DNA of 64,000 bases from Neoechinorhynchus agilis (GCA_051530055.1 CM121341.1:9486001-9550000); one strand, 5' to 3'. Positions 11,630-22,962 are shown, counted from the stretch's first letter. Numbers and translations: made by a program. The notes: generated from the letters alone by a model not told the origin.

Positions 11630-11937
11630 GTCTATTACGAAATACAATCTATGTAGATTAATATCATTAAATTGTTTGCATCGTACGCAGCGGGAAAACT
11701 CTTAAAATTCATGCGAGTTTAGTGCAATAAAGTTATGCAATTCATTGATTGGTTGCCTTGGCATGAAAGCATATTCAAATAAAAAATTAGACGGAAAAAA
11801 CATTTAAAGTTCTGATAATTATGGTCTACGAAAATCAATTGAAAAGCGTTTTTCATGGATCTCACAAATTTGAAGATTTTAATTTAATGACGTTTAATTT
11901 TTTTTATAAACAATTTTTTTTAAGCAAGCATACATAA
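11630..11937. other. Intergenic, no gene seen
   Basis: AT-rich 3' flank of the secreted-protein gene; no open frame of note. Confidence 0.4.
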
Positions 11938-12326
11938 TTTATAGTTTCTTCGACGCTCCTATTCATCGGCGCTGGCCAAAATGCTGGCCGCATTGCCCCG
12001 CTGCACCGCAATGCTTATTTTTGCACCAAGAACGACCTCGATCTTGGCTCTCCAGTCGCTGCGTAAATTCGTTTCCCCAAGTCCTTCAGGAGGGCCAGTT
12101 CTGACCCTCCCAAGGTACGTTTCCACACCGAAGGGGACAAAATGGTAATTTCGGATTAGCTCCCTGTATTTTGAGCATTTCGGATCCTCTGCAGCCGTCG
12201 CCGCTCCTCCTGGACCTTTTTTCGAGTGGCTGATGTTGGAGTTTGCCAACGTGTCCACACACGTTGCATCCCACAACAAACATTTTCCCTTCCGCCAAGG
12301 AAATACGGTCACGCCAACTTTCATCT
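11938..12326 (-). mobile_element. REL-endonuclease LINE, 3' fragment
   Basis: Minus-strand frame with GVTVFPWRKGKCLLWDAT, KYRELIRNYHFVPFGVETY, AKISIAVQRGNAAS. The 3' trailer 'gcgttgaagaaactataaattatgtatgctt' also follows the copy ending at about 45925, so this marks the true 3' end of the family. 5'-truncated and with one frame change near the FVPFGVETY segment. Confidence 0.8.
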
Positions 12327-12513
12327 ATCGCTTGAATTTTAAAACGTGCCACGATTGCAAAGCACCACATAATTTTTTAGTGCCTAAACCTTTTGGCTCT
12401 TATGATCACGATTGTCCTTGGAAAAGTGGTTTTGAATGTGACTTGGATGATGACGTGTATAGTTTTTACACGATATTCGAAACGATGTGGCGTTTGTTTT
12501 TGGAATATTAAAA
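12327..12513 (+). pseudogene. zDHHC palmitoyltransferase remnant
   Basis: A short frame reads KTCHDCKAP, then K-F-SYDHDCPW, then F-CDLDDDVYSFYTIF. DHHC-type S-acyltransferases have TCxxCKxPR...DHHCPW-NNCVG-NxxxF. The match in order and spacing is good, but the catalytic DHHC reads DHDC, the paired-cysteine ligand set is incomplete, and there are only about 60 codons with no transmembrane segments. It is wedged between a LINE fragment and a Ty3/gypsy fossil, so it is most simply a decayed exon of a host gene. Chance resemblance is possible. Confidence 0.45.
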
Positions 12514-12514
12514 C

Positions 12515-14225
12515 ATGTCATCTGGCGATGAGGATGTCCGAACCCGAATGAAGACAATCGAGGATATTCTGATAAATCAACAGTTGATACAGTTGTTGAC
12601 ACGGGAAGCCAAGCCCAAATCCGGCAATATGAACGACAAGAATATTACGGGATTCGAGTGGGCTTCCTATGAGATGCAACTAGAGAAACATTTTGAATAC
12701 TGCGGAGTAAGTGACGACTCTATTAAACAAGCATGTTTACTCGCCTGGATGGAATCGAGTGTATTCTCAACGATTCGATAACGTTTAGGAGTAAAGAAGC
12801 CGTCGGAATGCACATACTCAGAACTACTGGGAGTATTGAGAAACGTTTTCCGAAGTGAAATTCATGAAATCGCAACTCGATACAAATTTTTCAATATGGT
12901 ATCGAAGGACGAACCTACCGTGAGTGGGTAGCTGACCTGAGGGGTGCAGCGAATGGTTGCCAGTTCTTCAAGGAGAAAATGGCTAATGAATAGGAAGCGA
13001 CCGAAGTATACATAAGAGATGCGATCATAATGAATACGCCCCATGACGAGATCAGGAGAACGGCTTTCCATAAAAAGGACCTATCGCTCAAAGACCTGTT
13101 AGAAATAACGGATGCATACGAGAGTGCGAAAGAGGCACTAAAGATCATGCCGAAGATAGAAAGAAAAGATCAATCAGACCCAGAAGTGTTGAAGGTGAGT
13201 ACTTGGAGTCACAAGGGGCGGCAGATGGAGAGGACGAACAGCGACGAACAAGGTAAGTCTGCGACAATGATCGTCAAGACCTGTCTACACTGTGGCCGAA
13301 AGCACAATGATGTTTCGAGGTGCCGAGCCAAGACAATGGTGTGCTACAAATGCAACAGAGTGGGTCATTTGTCACGTTGCTGTAAGACCTCTCGTATGGT
13401 TCAACAGATAATTGGACAGGATTCGAGCGACGATGAAGCGATTGTGCGATGCATTAGAACCGTAAAGAGAAGAAAAAAGCGGAAATTCGCGCGAAAATCA
13501 ACGGGATCCCGATCTCTATGGAATTCGATACAGGAGCTGCTGAGTCCATCATTATTCGAAATATATGGGCGAAGCTGGGAAAGCCAAAATTAGGAGAAGC
13601 TCCTTCAATCAGAGCGTTTGGTGGCACGAAGATTGATACTCTTGGGTCATGCAATGTGCAGGTGACGCTAGCTAATCGAACGGAAACGCTCAACGTCATT
13701 GTGATCTCGGGCGTAGAAAGGCCAATCTTCGGATTACTTTGGATGCTCAAATTCGATTTAACGATTCCTGCAGCACGGATTGTTGATGTCCACAAAATTC
13801 GAGAAAACGGTACGTCAACGAACGAAACGGGGGATCTATCCGATGCGAAGAAAATCGAGGCTTTGATGAGGAACGAATTCTAGACGGTATTTTATGGAAA
13901 ACCGGGGCAGCAACAAATTTCGAAGTAAGCCTGTCGGCCATTAAGAACCAAGAAGGTACGACGTGGAAGGCTAGAAGAGTGCCTTTCGCTCTCTATGAAC
14001 CTCTTGAGAAAGATTTGGAGTGATTAGTCTCGAATGGTACTCTGATCCCAGTGGACGTGACAAAGGAGGATCTCAAGTGGGCGACGCCCATTGTAGTCGT
14101 ACGAAAACCGAACGGGAAAGTAAGGGTCCGCGGAGACTTTAGAGTCACGCTGAACAAACTTATGAAAGTAGATTCCTTACAAACACCAACATTCGAGGAG
14201 GTGACGTAGAAGTTAGCCAAATCTA
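12515..14225 (+). mobile_element. Ty3/gypsy retroelement fossil (gag, protease, start of RT)
   Basis: Gag-like region from 12515; two zinc knuckles at about 13280-13385 (CLHCGRKHNDVSRC and CYKCNRVGHLSRCC); a retropepsin with FDTGAAES at about 13519-13545 and a long 'IFGLLWMLKFDL' tail; then the beginning of reverse transcriptase near 14050-14215 with VVVRKPNGKVR. No LTR is visible on either side and the element stops inside RT, so it is 5'- and 3'-truncated as well as broken in several places. The short piece after 14225 repeats a segment from about 13757-13800. Clearly an inactive fossil; with no LTR pair its age cannot be judged. Confidence 0.85.
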
Positions 14226-14259
14226 ATTCGATTTAACGATTCCTACAGCACGGATTATT

Positions 14260-15365
14260 GATGTCCACAAACGTTATCGGCCTCATTATTTTATGCTAGT
14301 TTCAGATTCGCTTCTAAATATTGGATGTTACATTAATTTAACATCATATTCTTCCGTGTAAATCACTGGAAAAACGATAATAATAAAGTAATTTTTATCG
14401 TGACGTCACTTTGTCCTTATTGGCCTCAGTATTTGATGTTAGATTCCGATTCTTTTCTAAATATTGAATGTTACATTAATTTAACATCATATTCTTCCGT
14501 GTAAATCACTGGAAAAACGATAATAATAAAATAATTTTTATCGTGACGTCACTTTGTCCTTATTGGCCTCATTATTTTATGTTAGTTTCAGATTCTTTTC
14601 TAAATATTCACCATTAAATTCATTTAATATCGAATTCTTCCGTGTAAATCACTGGAAAGACGATAATAATAAAGTAATTTTTATCCTGACGTCACTTTGT
14701 CCTTATTGGCCTCATTATTTTATGTTAGATTCCGATTCTTTATCTAAATATTGAATGTTACATTAATTTAATATCACATTCTTCCGTGTAAATAACTGGA
14801 AAGACGATAATAATAAAGTAATTTTTATCCTGACGTCACTTTGTCCTTTATTGGCCTCATTATTTTATGTCTTTTTCATAATCTTTTCTAAATATTCACC
14901 ATTAAATTCATTTAGTTTAAAATTCTTCCGTGTAAATCACTGGAAAAACCATAATAATAAGGCAATTTTTATCGTGACGTCACTTTGTCCTTATTGGCCT
15001 CAGTATTTGATGTTAGATTCCGATTCTTTTCTAAATATTGAATGTTACATTAATTTAACATCATATTCTTCCGTGTAAATCACTGGAAAAACGATAATAA
15101 TAATAAGGTAATTCTTTTCCGTGACGTCACTTTGTCCTTATTGGCCTCATTGTTTTATGCTAGTTTCAGATTCGCTTCTAAATATTGGATGTTACATTAA
15201 TTTGATATCATATTCTTCCGTGTAAATCACTTGAAAAACGATGCAAATAAAATAATTTTTATCCTAACGTCACTTTGTCCTTTATTGGCCTCATTATTTT
15301 ATGTTAGTTTCAGATTCTTTTCTAAATATTCACCATTAAATTCATTTAATATCGAATTCTGGTGT
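14260..15365. repeat. Tandem array, about 143-bp unit, roughly 7-8 copies
   Basis: Head-to-tail units with the motif 'tgacgtcactttgtcc' starting near 14401, 14544, 14687, 14831, 14974 and 15122, and a taacgtca variant near 15265; spacing is 143-148 bp. It is the same repeat as at 6811-7310. Each unit also has 'ttggcctcattattttatgttag', 'tctaaatattgaatgttacattaattta' or a variant, and 'attcttccgtgtaaatcactgg'. The array starts just past the Ty3/gypsy fossil and ends against the duplicated EPS8-like exon. Confidence 0.92.
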
Positions 15366-15419
15366 AAGTGCGGTAGATCAAACTGTTTCGGATGTTCTCG
15401 GAGTGAATTTTTCGATCTT

Positions 15420-15640
15420 ATCGTTGAGCTTCTTTGAAAGTAAACAGTTCGACTTTGTATTTTTTCTCATGTAAAATATTACTTTCCCTAAGATATCTTA
15501 CCAAGAATATTCCAGACTTAATCACGATGCTATTTAGAAAAAAATCACTTTGGATCAGCAAATTAAAAAAAATCGCAAATATTTCTCGGTCGAGAATTTC
15601 AAAAATAAAACAAAACCACATGAATAATTGCTCGCGAAAT
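15420..15640 (-). pseudogene. Partial second copy of EPS8-like PTB exon
   Basis: Closely matches 17360-17560 within the EPS8-like gene: both contain 'IFEILD(Q/R)E', the intron-like 'gtgatttttttctaaatagcatcgtgatt', and 'SGIFLVRYLRES-ILHEKK'. The copy lacks a 21-bp stretch present in the original near 17430-17450 and has point differences. It lies on the same strand about 1.9 kb downstream of the original, past the end of the gene, so it is a tandem partial duplication and not a functioning exon. Confidence 0.75.
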
Positions 15641-16042
15641 ATCTCGATTCAAAATATCTTTTTATCCTTGTTTGAAGATTGAATTGTTCATGTTTTTATA
15701 AGGTGGAAAAATTGAAATAATACATTGAATCCGATTGTTTTCGGCGCACAATATGAATTTTCGATTTAGGTTCAAATCTACGGAAGGAGTCGTTTTACGG
15801 TCAATTTTTACCGTCCTTAGCGCTTTCGAGTTATCAGAAGTCATGTATTTGGGTTATTTTTAAATGAAGTTACAATCATTCAAAATAATTAAAGGATGAC
15901 GTAAAACGGCAGCCCGTTAAATGAATGATTTTTGGAACGTCTATAAATATTTCACTTTTCTTTTATTCCCACAAACCCAATATTATTTGAACGCTTATTT
16001 TCAAAAATGATTTAATCTTCGTCAATGGTTCCAAATAATAAC
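15641..16042 (-). other. 3' flank of EPS8-like gene
   Basis: A 60-codon minus-strand frame (15662-15844, MTSDNSKALRTVKIDRK...) follows a consensus donor (gtaagt at 16046-16041) at the end of the SH3 exon, so it could be a further exon. I see no similarity to the EPS8 C-terminal effector region and cannot support it. Confidence 0.3.
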
Positions 16043-17965
16043 TTACAAACGGGACAATGCACGTCTCGGAACGAATCCTTTTCGATTATCCTGAGTATGC
16101 ACAAGGCACCATTTCCCCGGACTGTCTAGTTGAATATCGTTTATAAGAGTAACCGAATCGCCCGAAACAAGTGAAATCTCTCTTGGGTCTTGAGCCTTGT
16201 ATGCCTCCTTTGCAATATACTTTCTGGATGATTGACTAAAAAAGATTTTATTATCGTTAGTTAATGAGAAAATTAGTACAAATTGAAAGCATTCTGAGAG
16301 ATTGATTTGCACGACTGCAACATCTCCTCATTGAGTCGTTTGTAAAATGTAGGAGTTTGGATTGGTGTATTGAAGTAACCGTGTTGTAACTGTTCGTTTT
16401 CTCGCAATCGGAGGATTGTATTGCACAAACTCTCACTAGATGACGGGCTAATTGAGTAATTTTTGTTCACAAATGACACCCTACTAAAAATTGCAAAAAC
16501 AATTGCCGATTTATCCTCGGGCAAAAAGCAGCGAACCGTCCTTTCAAAAAAAGATGATTTTAAAATCGACCAATTGGTAAAAAATGTGGATCTAATCTTC
16601 TTTTTTTGAAAAATCCCAACTTGCACACTTACTCCTCATTGCAAAGCCAAGTTCGTCCAAGATCTTTAAAAACTTTGCAATTTTTTGTTCCGAGATGTTT
16701 TAACAAGATTGATGTTGTGTTCGATGTGAAAACTGGTAACGGCACTTGTTTCACGTGGTCAAAAATGTCCAAGAACCTTGCCACGTCAATTATTCGTTTG
16801 AACGTATTAAAGACGAGTACAAGGCGGGTTTTTAAATCAACGCCCGTTGAATCAGTGACAAGATCGCACTTTATGTTTTCTTAGACCGAAGTGTACTCTT
16901 GCATAGTGAACTTACTGCTGATTCGAAACAAATTTTGCAGCTTTCGAGAGCTTCTTTGAATTCGGGTCTTGTAGGGATGTTGACTATAAAAGATTTTTTT
17001 GATGAAAATCCGCAATGGTGGCACAGTACCTTGTGAAATTGGCGTCTTCTTCTGTTTACTTTCATCGAAAAACGCAACCAAATGCTTGACAAAAGAACGC
17101 ATTCCGATTTGCTTATTTTCCTGCTGATTAGCGTCCTTCTTTACTTTTAAACTTGGCAAATGGGAAGTCCGGAGAAGGAAAGACTGAATTCGCATGAAAT
17201 GAGTGTGAAACAATTTATCAGCGATTTCTGATGCTAAAAATATGTAATGAGAATTTTTTTGTTAAATCACAAACAAACCAGTCTCGAGATTGGATTGCGT
17301 CGACGCATCTATTTTCTCTTGTTTAATTTCTTGAATACATTTGAGTTCATAGGGAACAATAGTCCGACTGTGCATTTTTTCTCATGTAAAATAAGACTTT
17401 CCCTAAGATATCTTACCAAGAAAATTCCACTTTTTTTCGAATCGACGATACTAAATCACGATGCTATTTAGAAAAAAATCACTTTGGATCAGCAAATACA
17501 AAAAACATCGAAAATACTTCTTGGTCGAGAATTTCAAAAATTAAAACTTTAATATAAGCATCCGAGTTTAGACCAATAACCATTCTATTAAATTCAACAT
17601 CAAACACTGTACAAATATCAGCAGTTGAGAAAGTGTCCAAAATTGTCTAAATTATTATACTGGTTTAAACTTTTTTTAGAAAAAGGAAAATACCTTCTGA
17701 TCACAATCTGTTAGAGTTACAATATTTCCGTCCACGAGCATAATCATCGCTTCACCATGATTTACGGATCTCAATGAGTTTATAACCTTTTCAATTTTAC
17801 TTAGATAATTTCCATTTTCTGCAAATGACACAATAATGGAAGGTTAAACCCGGTTAAAATAAACTAACTGGACGATAGACGGAATTCTGCCAATTTCAAA
17901 ACAGTCGAATATCTGTAGTCATTTGCAGAGACGAGAGCTTTGTTGTCATTACTGCAAGATATCAT
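16043..17965 (-). CDS. EPS8: EPS8-family adaptor (PTB and SH3 domains)
   Basis: Eight exons can be placed: 17881-17965, 17694-17818, 17483-17646, about 17030-17190, 16916-16983, 16633-16868, 16280-16591 and 16043-16235; most introns are 32-62 nt GT-AG. The PTB part reads MIMLVDGNIVTLTDCD, aligning with EPS8 'MILQVDDRAVSLIDLE'. The middle has PTRPEFKEALESCK, like EPS8 'PPPDEFLDCFQKFK', and VFKDLGRTW, like 'LWMSLGGTW'. The SH3 domain shows KAQDPREISLVSGDSVTL, KWCLVHTQDNRKGFVPRRAL. EPS8 proteins couple Rac signalling to actin capping and bundling. The C-terminal actin-binding effector region is not seen: the frame stops after SH3 or continues past a good donor. Exon 4's 5' edge and the 3' side of exon 3 are uncertain. 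Confidence 0.78.
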
Positions 17966-18439
17966 AATCTCGACAAAAAACCCTTATCCACTTTTATTTT
18001 ACCTAAACTGGCGTTCGCATGATATTTGCGTCACATTAAAATCGATTTAGTTTTTACTCGGGCAAGAATTTAAATTATTTTAAATATTGTAAAATCTCCT
18101 TTAGTCCGATTTTTCCAATCAAAAAACAATTAACACGAGAATACAGGACTCAAATACTTTTAAAAAATATATCAATAAGTCGATTTAAACTTAGCGAAGA
18201 ATAAAATAAGACGTTATTCCGCTCGGTAGTTACAGAGAATTAAGCGTTTACGCTATTCTCAAAGCCCCTTCGAACCCCTTTCAAATCAGGGTTTAAATAA
18301 AATCAAAGTTAACTAAATAAGAAATAAAAAAATTGATAAGCACCAAGATTGCAAGATATTTCTCGTTTTAAAGACGTTCTTTAAGTGTTAAAATCACATC
18401 ACCTGTTCCTGGGGGACAGTCCACCACCAAGTAGTCCAA
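17966..18439. other. Upstream flank of EPS8-like gene, no exon seen
   Basis: AT-rich, stops in all frames. It may hold 5' exons or the promoter of the EPS8-like gene, but none can be shown. The palindrome arm begins at about 18440. Confidence 0.35.
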
Positions 18440-19090
18440 TTGTTGATTTCGCAAGCGCCCGTACAGATTTAAGCGATTTTCGCTTCAGCTTCCAATCGAC
18501 ATGATATTTCCAGTCTAGTTTTGTGAAATACTACTTGACTTTTCTGCCACGTGATTGATCAAGTTTGTTTTTAATACGAAACTTGGCTGGGCTGTTGACA
18601 AAGAAAATAAAAAAATCTTGATTTCCGAACATTCGCCATCTTACGGCTTCTTCAGGAATCTAAAAAGGCGTGTGGGGTTGTGAATTGTGTTAAACTATCG
18701 ACATTAAAATGTAGAAAGTTCGTCTCGCTCGTTTAAAAGTTCTGGGGTGTTGCCGAACTGATGTCCAGAACTCTCTCTCGCATAGTCCTAGGAGACACCT
18801 TCACTTTCCAACCGCCGGTGTATAAGCAGTACCTCGGCAATCGGTATTCCACCGAATCCTTTACCACAGACCGAACTCGTATGGAGAGTTACTCTGTCGC
18901 AATGGATTTCGGAGCGGTTCTTTTGTTTACGGTGTAGCCATAATACTGCATCCGGATTCAGTGTGTTGGGAACTTGTACGGTCCAACGTTAACGCACGCG
19001 ATGACCATTTGCGCCCACGGAATTCCCTGGACATGTTTCTGGCGTTTCGTGATGTTCAGTTCTCGTTAGGATTCGTCTAAGTGTAAGCAC
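18440..19090 (-). repeat. Penelope-like terminal region (left arm)
   Basis: Non-coding end of the PLE whose RT lies at 19100-19950. It contains, on the minus strand, the CTGAAGA...GAA hammerhead-like motif (about 18633-18656) and shares sequence with 120-440 and 63740-63940. Confidence 0.5.
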
Positions 19091-19099
19091 ACTTCTGTG

Positions 19100-19900
19100 G
19101 AAAATCCGGGCATCCATTCTAATCATGGCAGATTCTTTAGAACTTCACTTGGAAACTTTTCGATGATATATGGAATCTTGAGAATCGGTTTCCTCCATAT
19201 CGATTCCCACAACGATCATCGTTCCGTTTCGCGTCTTTTGAATTACTTGGCGGCAAGATCTCTTTTTTCGTGTATATCCATTATGAGCGAAAATTCCGTT
19301 TATTCTGTCTATCGCCAATCGTTTCTCCGTTAACGACGATGAACAAACCAGTGCTGTAATGTACATCTCAGCGTAAATTGCTTGTTTCATCACGGAAAAA
19401 TGATGGAAATCTCGATGCATGACTCCGCTTTTAGAGTTTGCGATATAAATTGAAATCCGTGACCTGATTAACTCTGAAACACAAATTCAGTATGGCAGAT
19501 AATCCGGTGGTTTGTCTCGCATCACCTTAATCCCTCCAGTAGGATCCATAGAATTCAACCCCTTGGTCATCGACCTCACAATCCTCTCTGTAGGTTAATA
19601 GCTCATCATCCAGATAGCGGAGGTAAATTTGGCTCGATGTTTAATGTGGGAAGATGCACTGCTTTTACAAATCACCGAGGAAAATTATTGCCAAAACGGG
19701 AGCAATGCTGTTTCCCATTGACAGCCCATGGATTTATCTATAAAGTCGGTCGTTATATCTAAAGAACCTGCAATCTAAAACCAGTCAAAAGAGTCGAATC
19801 ACGTCCGTCGGTAACAGTCCAAATAGATTTAATGTTTTCTGGAGGGATATAAAGCTAATTTTAGCTTGAAACTTCCAGCCAGCGACGTGATAAAAATCAA
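19100..19900 (-). mobile_element. Penelope-like RT fragment (left arm)
   Basis: Mirror copy of the fragment at 30960-31640. On the minus strand it has 'GLSMGNSIAPVLAIIF' (RT motif B, about 19680-19730), 'LRYLDDELL' (motif C, YVDD-type, about 19595-19625), then a tail ending in 'LAIDRINGIFAHNGYTRKKR', the usual 'L...L..NGYP' thumb region of PLE RT. Stops interrupt it. The endonuclease does not follow in this orientation. Confidence 0.7.
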
Positions 19901-19909
19901 TATAAAAAA

Positions 19910-20275
19910 TCAATAAAAAAAGGGTTCAAGCGGATAATTAGTCCCTGAACTTCGGGTTTGGCGATCCCGCGCACTCGAGCATAAATCGTAATACGGAAAA
20001 CCTATTTTTAGATGACTGAAGAGGCGAGGATACCTCGCGAAATATTTCGAATAAATAAAATATGTAATGACCGGGATTATTCTCACCGAAAGTGTAATTC
20101 CAAGAAGCTTCAATAACCCGCAGCAAATCCAATGATTCAAAATTTTGTGATATAATGCGACATCCAATGTTAATCTCCGATATAATTTGCCCAAATCATA
20201 CCGCAAACGGTTCATGCGATCAAAATTGTTCATGAAAGCACGGACTTGTTTGCCCGATTTGCTGTTTTTATGCAC
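19910..20275 (+). mobile_element. Penelope-like 3' tail with hammerhead-like core (left arm)
   Basis: Plus-strand sequence 'gcgatcccgcgcactcgag' followed by 'atttttagatgactgaagagg' resembles the tail that follows the GIY-YIG endonuclease at 5300-5390. It therefore looks like the 3' end of a second PLE lying head-to-head with the RT fragment at 19100-19900. The minus-strand ORF here is a shadow. Confidence 0.5.
20016..20042 (+). ncRNA. Hammerhead-ribozyme-like core
   Basis: CTGAAGA (fits the CUGANGA core), then a perfect 6-bp stem II GCGAGG/CCTCGC with loop ATA, then GAAA. PLEs are known to carry hammerhead motifs in their ends. Stem III can form (ATATTT with AAATAT at about 20059-20064) but the base after it is G, not a cleavable H. 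Stem I is not convincing. The core geometry is exact; activity is unproven. Confidence 0.5.
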
Positions 20276-20283
20276 TTCATTCC

Positions 20284-22265
20284 GATTAATCGTTATCGAC
20301 TCAATCGGTAATGCGAAATTTTTTATTTTTCTTATCTATAAACGCGAATAAAATGTAATCAGCGCTAAAAATAAACTTTCCCGGTTTTGTTATAAGACAA
20401 ATTCCGGAATCGAAGCCTTAAACGTTTTAAGGCCCCACAAATTCTATATTCAGCACAAGAGCTAAAAATCTAATGCTAATTTGTAGAAATTTGGGCTACA
20501 AAAATTACCAAAATAAATCGATTTAGGAGAGGTTCATTTAGGATGCATCCATGGTTTTTGAAGGCGATATCTATCGGCGTTTTTAAAAACTTTTTAATCG
20601 TTATCGACTCAATCGGTAATGCGAAATTTTTTATTTTTCTTATCTATAAACGCGAATAAAATGTAATCAGGGTTAAAAATAAACTTTCCCGGTTTTGTTA
20701 TGAGACAAATTCCGGAATCGAAGCCTTAAACGTTTTAAGGCCCCACAAATTCTATATTCAGCACAAGCCTAATGCTAAAAATCTAATGCTAATTTTAGAA
20801 ATTTAAGCTACAAAAATAAACAAAATAAATCGATTTAGGAGAGGTTCATTTAGGATGCATCCATGGTTTTTTGAAGACGATATCTATCGGCGTTTTTGAA
20901 AAACTTTTTAATCGTTATCGACTCAATCGGTAATGCGAAATTTTTTATTTTTTCTTATCTATAAACGCGAATAAAATGTATTTAAACTTTCCCGGTTTTA
21001 TTATGCAAATGCCGGAATGGAAGCTTTAAGCGGTTTGAGGCCCCACAAATTCTATATTCAGCACAGGAGCTAAAAATCTAATGCTAATTTGGCGAAATTT
21101 AAGCTACAAAAATTAAATCGATAACAGAGGTTCATTTAGGATGAAGGCGATATCTATCGGCGTTTTTAAAAACCTTTTAGTCGTAATCGACTCAATCGGT
21201 AATGCGAAATTTTTTATTTTTCTTATCTATAAACGCGAATAAAATGTAATCAGGGCTAAAAATAAACTTTCCCGGTTTTATTATGAGACAAATGCCGGAA
21301 TGGAAGCTTTAAGCGGTTTGAGGCCCCACAAATTCTATATTCAGCACAGGAGCTAAAAATCTAATGCTAATTTGTAGAAATTTAGGTTACAGATATGAAA
21401 TAAATAAATCAATTTAGGACAGGTTCATTTAGGATGCATCCATGGTTTTTGAAGGCGATATCTATCGGCGTTTTTAAAAACCTTTTAGTCGTTATCGACT
21501 CAATCGGTAATGCGAAATTTTTTATTTTTCTTATCTATAAACGCGAATAAAATGTAATCAGCGCTAAAAATAAACTTCCCGGTTTTATTATGAGACAAAT
21601 TCTGGAATCGAAGCCTTAAAAGTTTTGAGGCCCCACAAATTCTATATTCAGCACAAGAGCTAAAAATCTAATGCTAATTTGTAGAAATTTGGGTTACAAA
21701 AATTACCAAAATAAATCAATTTAGGAGTGGTTCATTTAGGATGCATCCATGGTTTTTGAAGACGATATCTATCGGCGTTTTTAAAAACTTTTTAGTCGTT
21801 ATCGACTCAATCGGTAATGCGAAATTTTTTATTTTTCTTATCTATAAACGCGAATAAAATGTAATCAGGGCTAAAAATAAACTTTCCCGGTTTTGTTATG
21901 AGACAAATGCCGGAATGGAAGCTTTAAACGGTTTGAGGCCCCACAAATTCTGTATTCAGCACAGGAGCTAAAAATCCAATGCAAATTTGTAGAAATTTAG
22001 GCTACAAAAATTACCAAAATAAATCGATTTAGGAGAGGTTCATATAGGATGCATCCATGATTTTTGAAGACGATATCTATCGGCGTTTTTGAAAAACTTT
22101 TTAATCGTTATCGACTCAATCGGCAATGCGATAATTCTTATTTTTTCTTGTCTAAAAACGCGAATAAAATGTAATCAGGGCTAAAAATAAACTTCCCCGG
22201 TTTTGTTATAAGACAAATGCCGGAATCGAAGCTTTAAACGGTTTGAGGCCCCACAAATTCTACAT
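20284..22265 (+). repeat. About 310-bp tandem repeat, 6-7 units (left arm)
   Basis: Units begin 'cgttatcgactcaatcgg' near 20287, 20598, 20912, 21183, 21493, 21800 and 22107, about 307-315 bp apart except one shortened unit of about 270 bp. Each has 'ttttattcgcgttt' (reverse), 'ggccccacaaattctatattcagcac' and 'ggatgcatccatgg'. No open frame spans the units. Mirrored at 28436-30470. Confidence 0.93.
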
Positions 22266-22339
22266 TCGTCTCAGCAGATGTTAATGCGATTTAATTGCCA
22301 TATCAAACTGCCATCCATGGTCTTTCACTCAATATTGAT

Positions 22340-22900
22340 GGACCGGCAAAGTCAAACGTACAACAATTTCAAGATTAGAAACGTTGTTATGAGGATTAGG
22401 AACAAGGAATTCCTTTTCAAAAGTATTCGGGAAAGGGAAGAGATCCCGCCGGAGAAAGTCTTGTGAAGAGGCTTATACGGGAACATGAAAACTGAATATA
22501 ACCTTTTTGTTAGAATTATACACTTAATAAATAGAATGTTGCTAGCACGGTTAAGAATTTTTGCAATGAAACATAATTTGATGCCTTTTAGAAATGGTGG
22601 AGAATCGCTTTAATGAACTTTTCGCTAGGTGTTTGCTACTGCGAGTATATCGGTCATTTCATTTTTGGATGTTATTTTTATTTGGGCGGCTACAAAGCAA
22701 AGGTTTTCAATAAATCAGTAACAAATACTAAACGCCACTAAATAAGATTCCAAATATTCTGATGATCTCTATTTAACAGTAATTAAGAGGCATAATATTT
22801 ATTAGACAGCTACCAATAGAAATGTTCACGTGGTAACGTGAGAAGCGGGCCTAACACTAACAAATAAGTTTATCAACAGCTTCGGTTTACTATTTATTAA
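22340..22900 (+). pseudogene. 3' end of the 286-aa gene, left-arm copy, 5' part deleted
   Basis: Encodes FKIRNVVMRIRNKEFLFK, the C-terminal segment of the gene at 26597-27605, then diverges in frame. The upstream exons and the Ig exon present on the right arm are absent because the left arm is joined from 28343-equivalent directly to 26737-equivalent sequence. It cannot make the full protein. Confidence 0.8.
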
Positions 22901-22962
22901 CAGTTCGAAGAAACACACGATCGTATCTCCTTCAATTGCGATATTTTACAACTTAAAGAGAG

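Noticed and set aside
17360-17450. 'GIFLVRYLRES' in the EPS8-like gene and its copy read as an SH2 FLVR motif
   Set aside because: The residues after it do not fit an SH2 fold, and the location directly follows a PTB domain as in EPS8. The string probably spans a splice donor.
19097-19333. 78-codon frame, identical at 31406-31642, as a conserved gene
   Set aside because: It is antisense to the Penelope-like RT fragment in both arms; identity reflects the palindrome, not selection.
20284-22265. Regular repeats considered as a CRISPR array
   Set aside because: Units are about 310 bp with no unique spacers, in a eukaryotic context. They are tandem satellite-like repeats.
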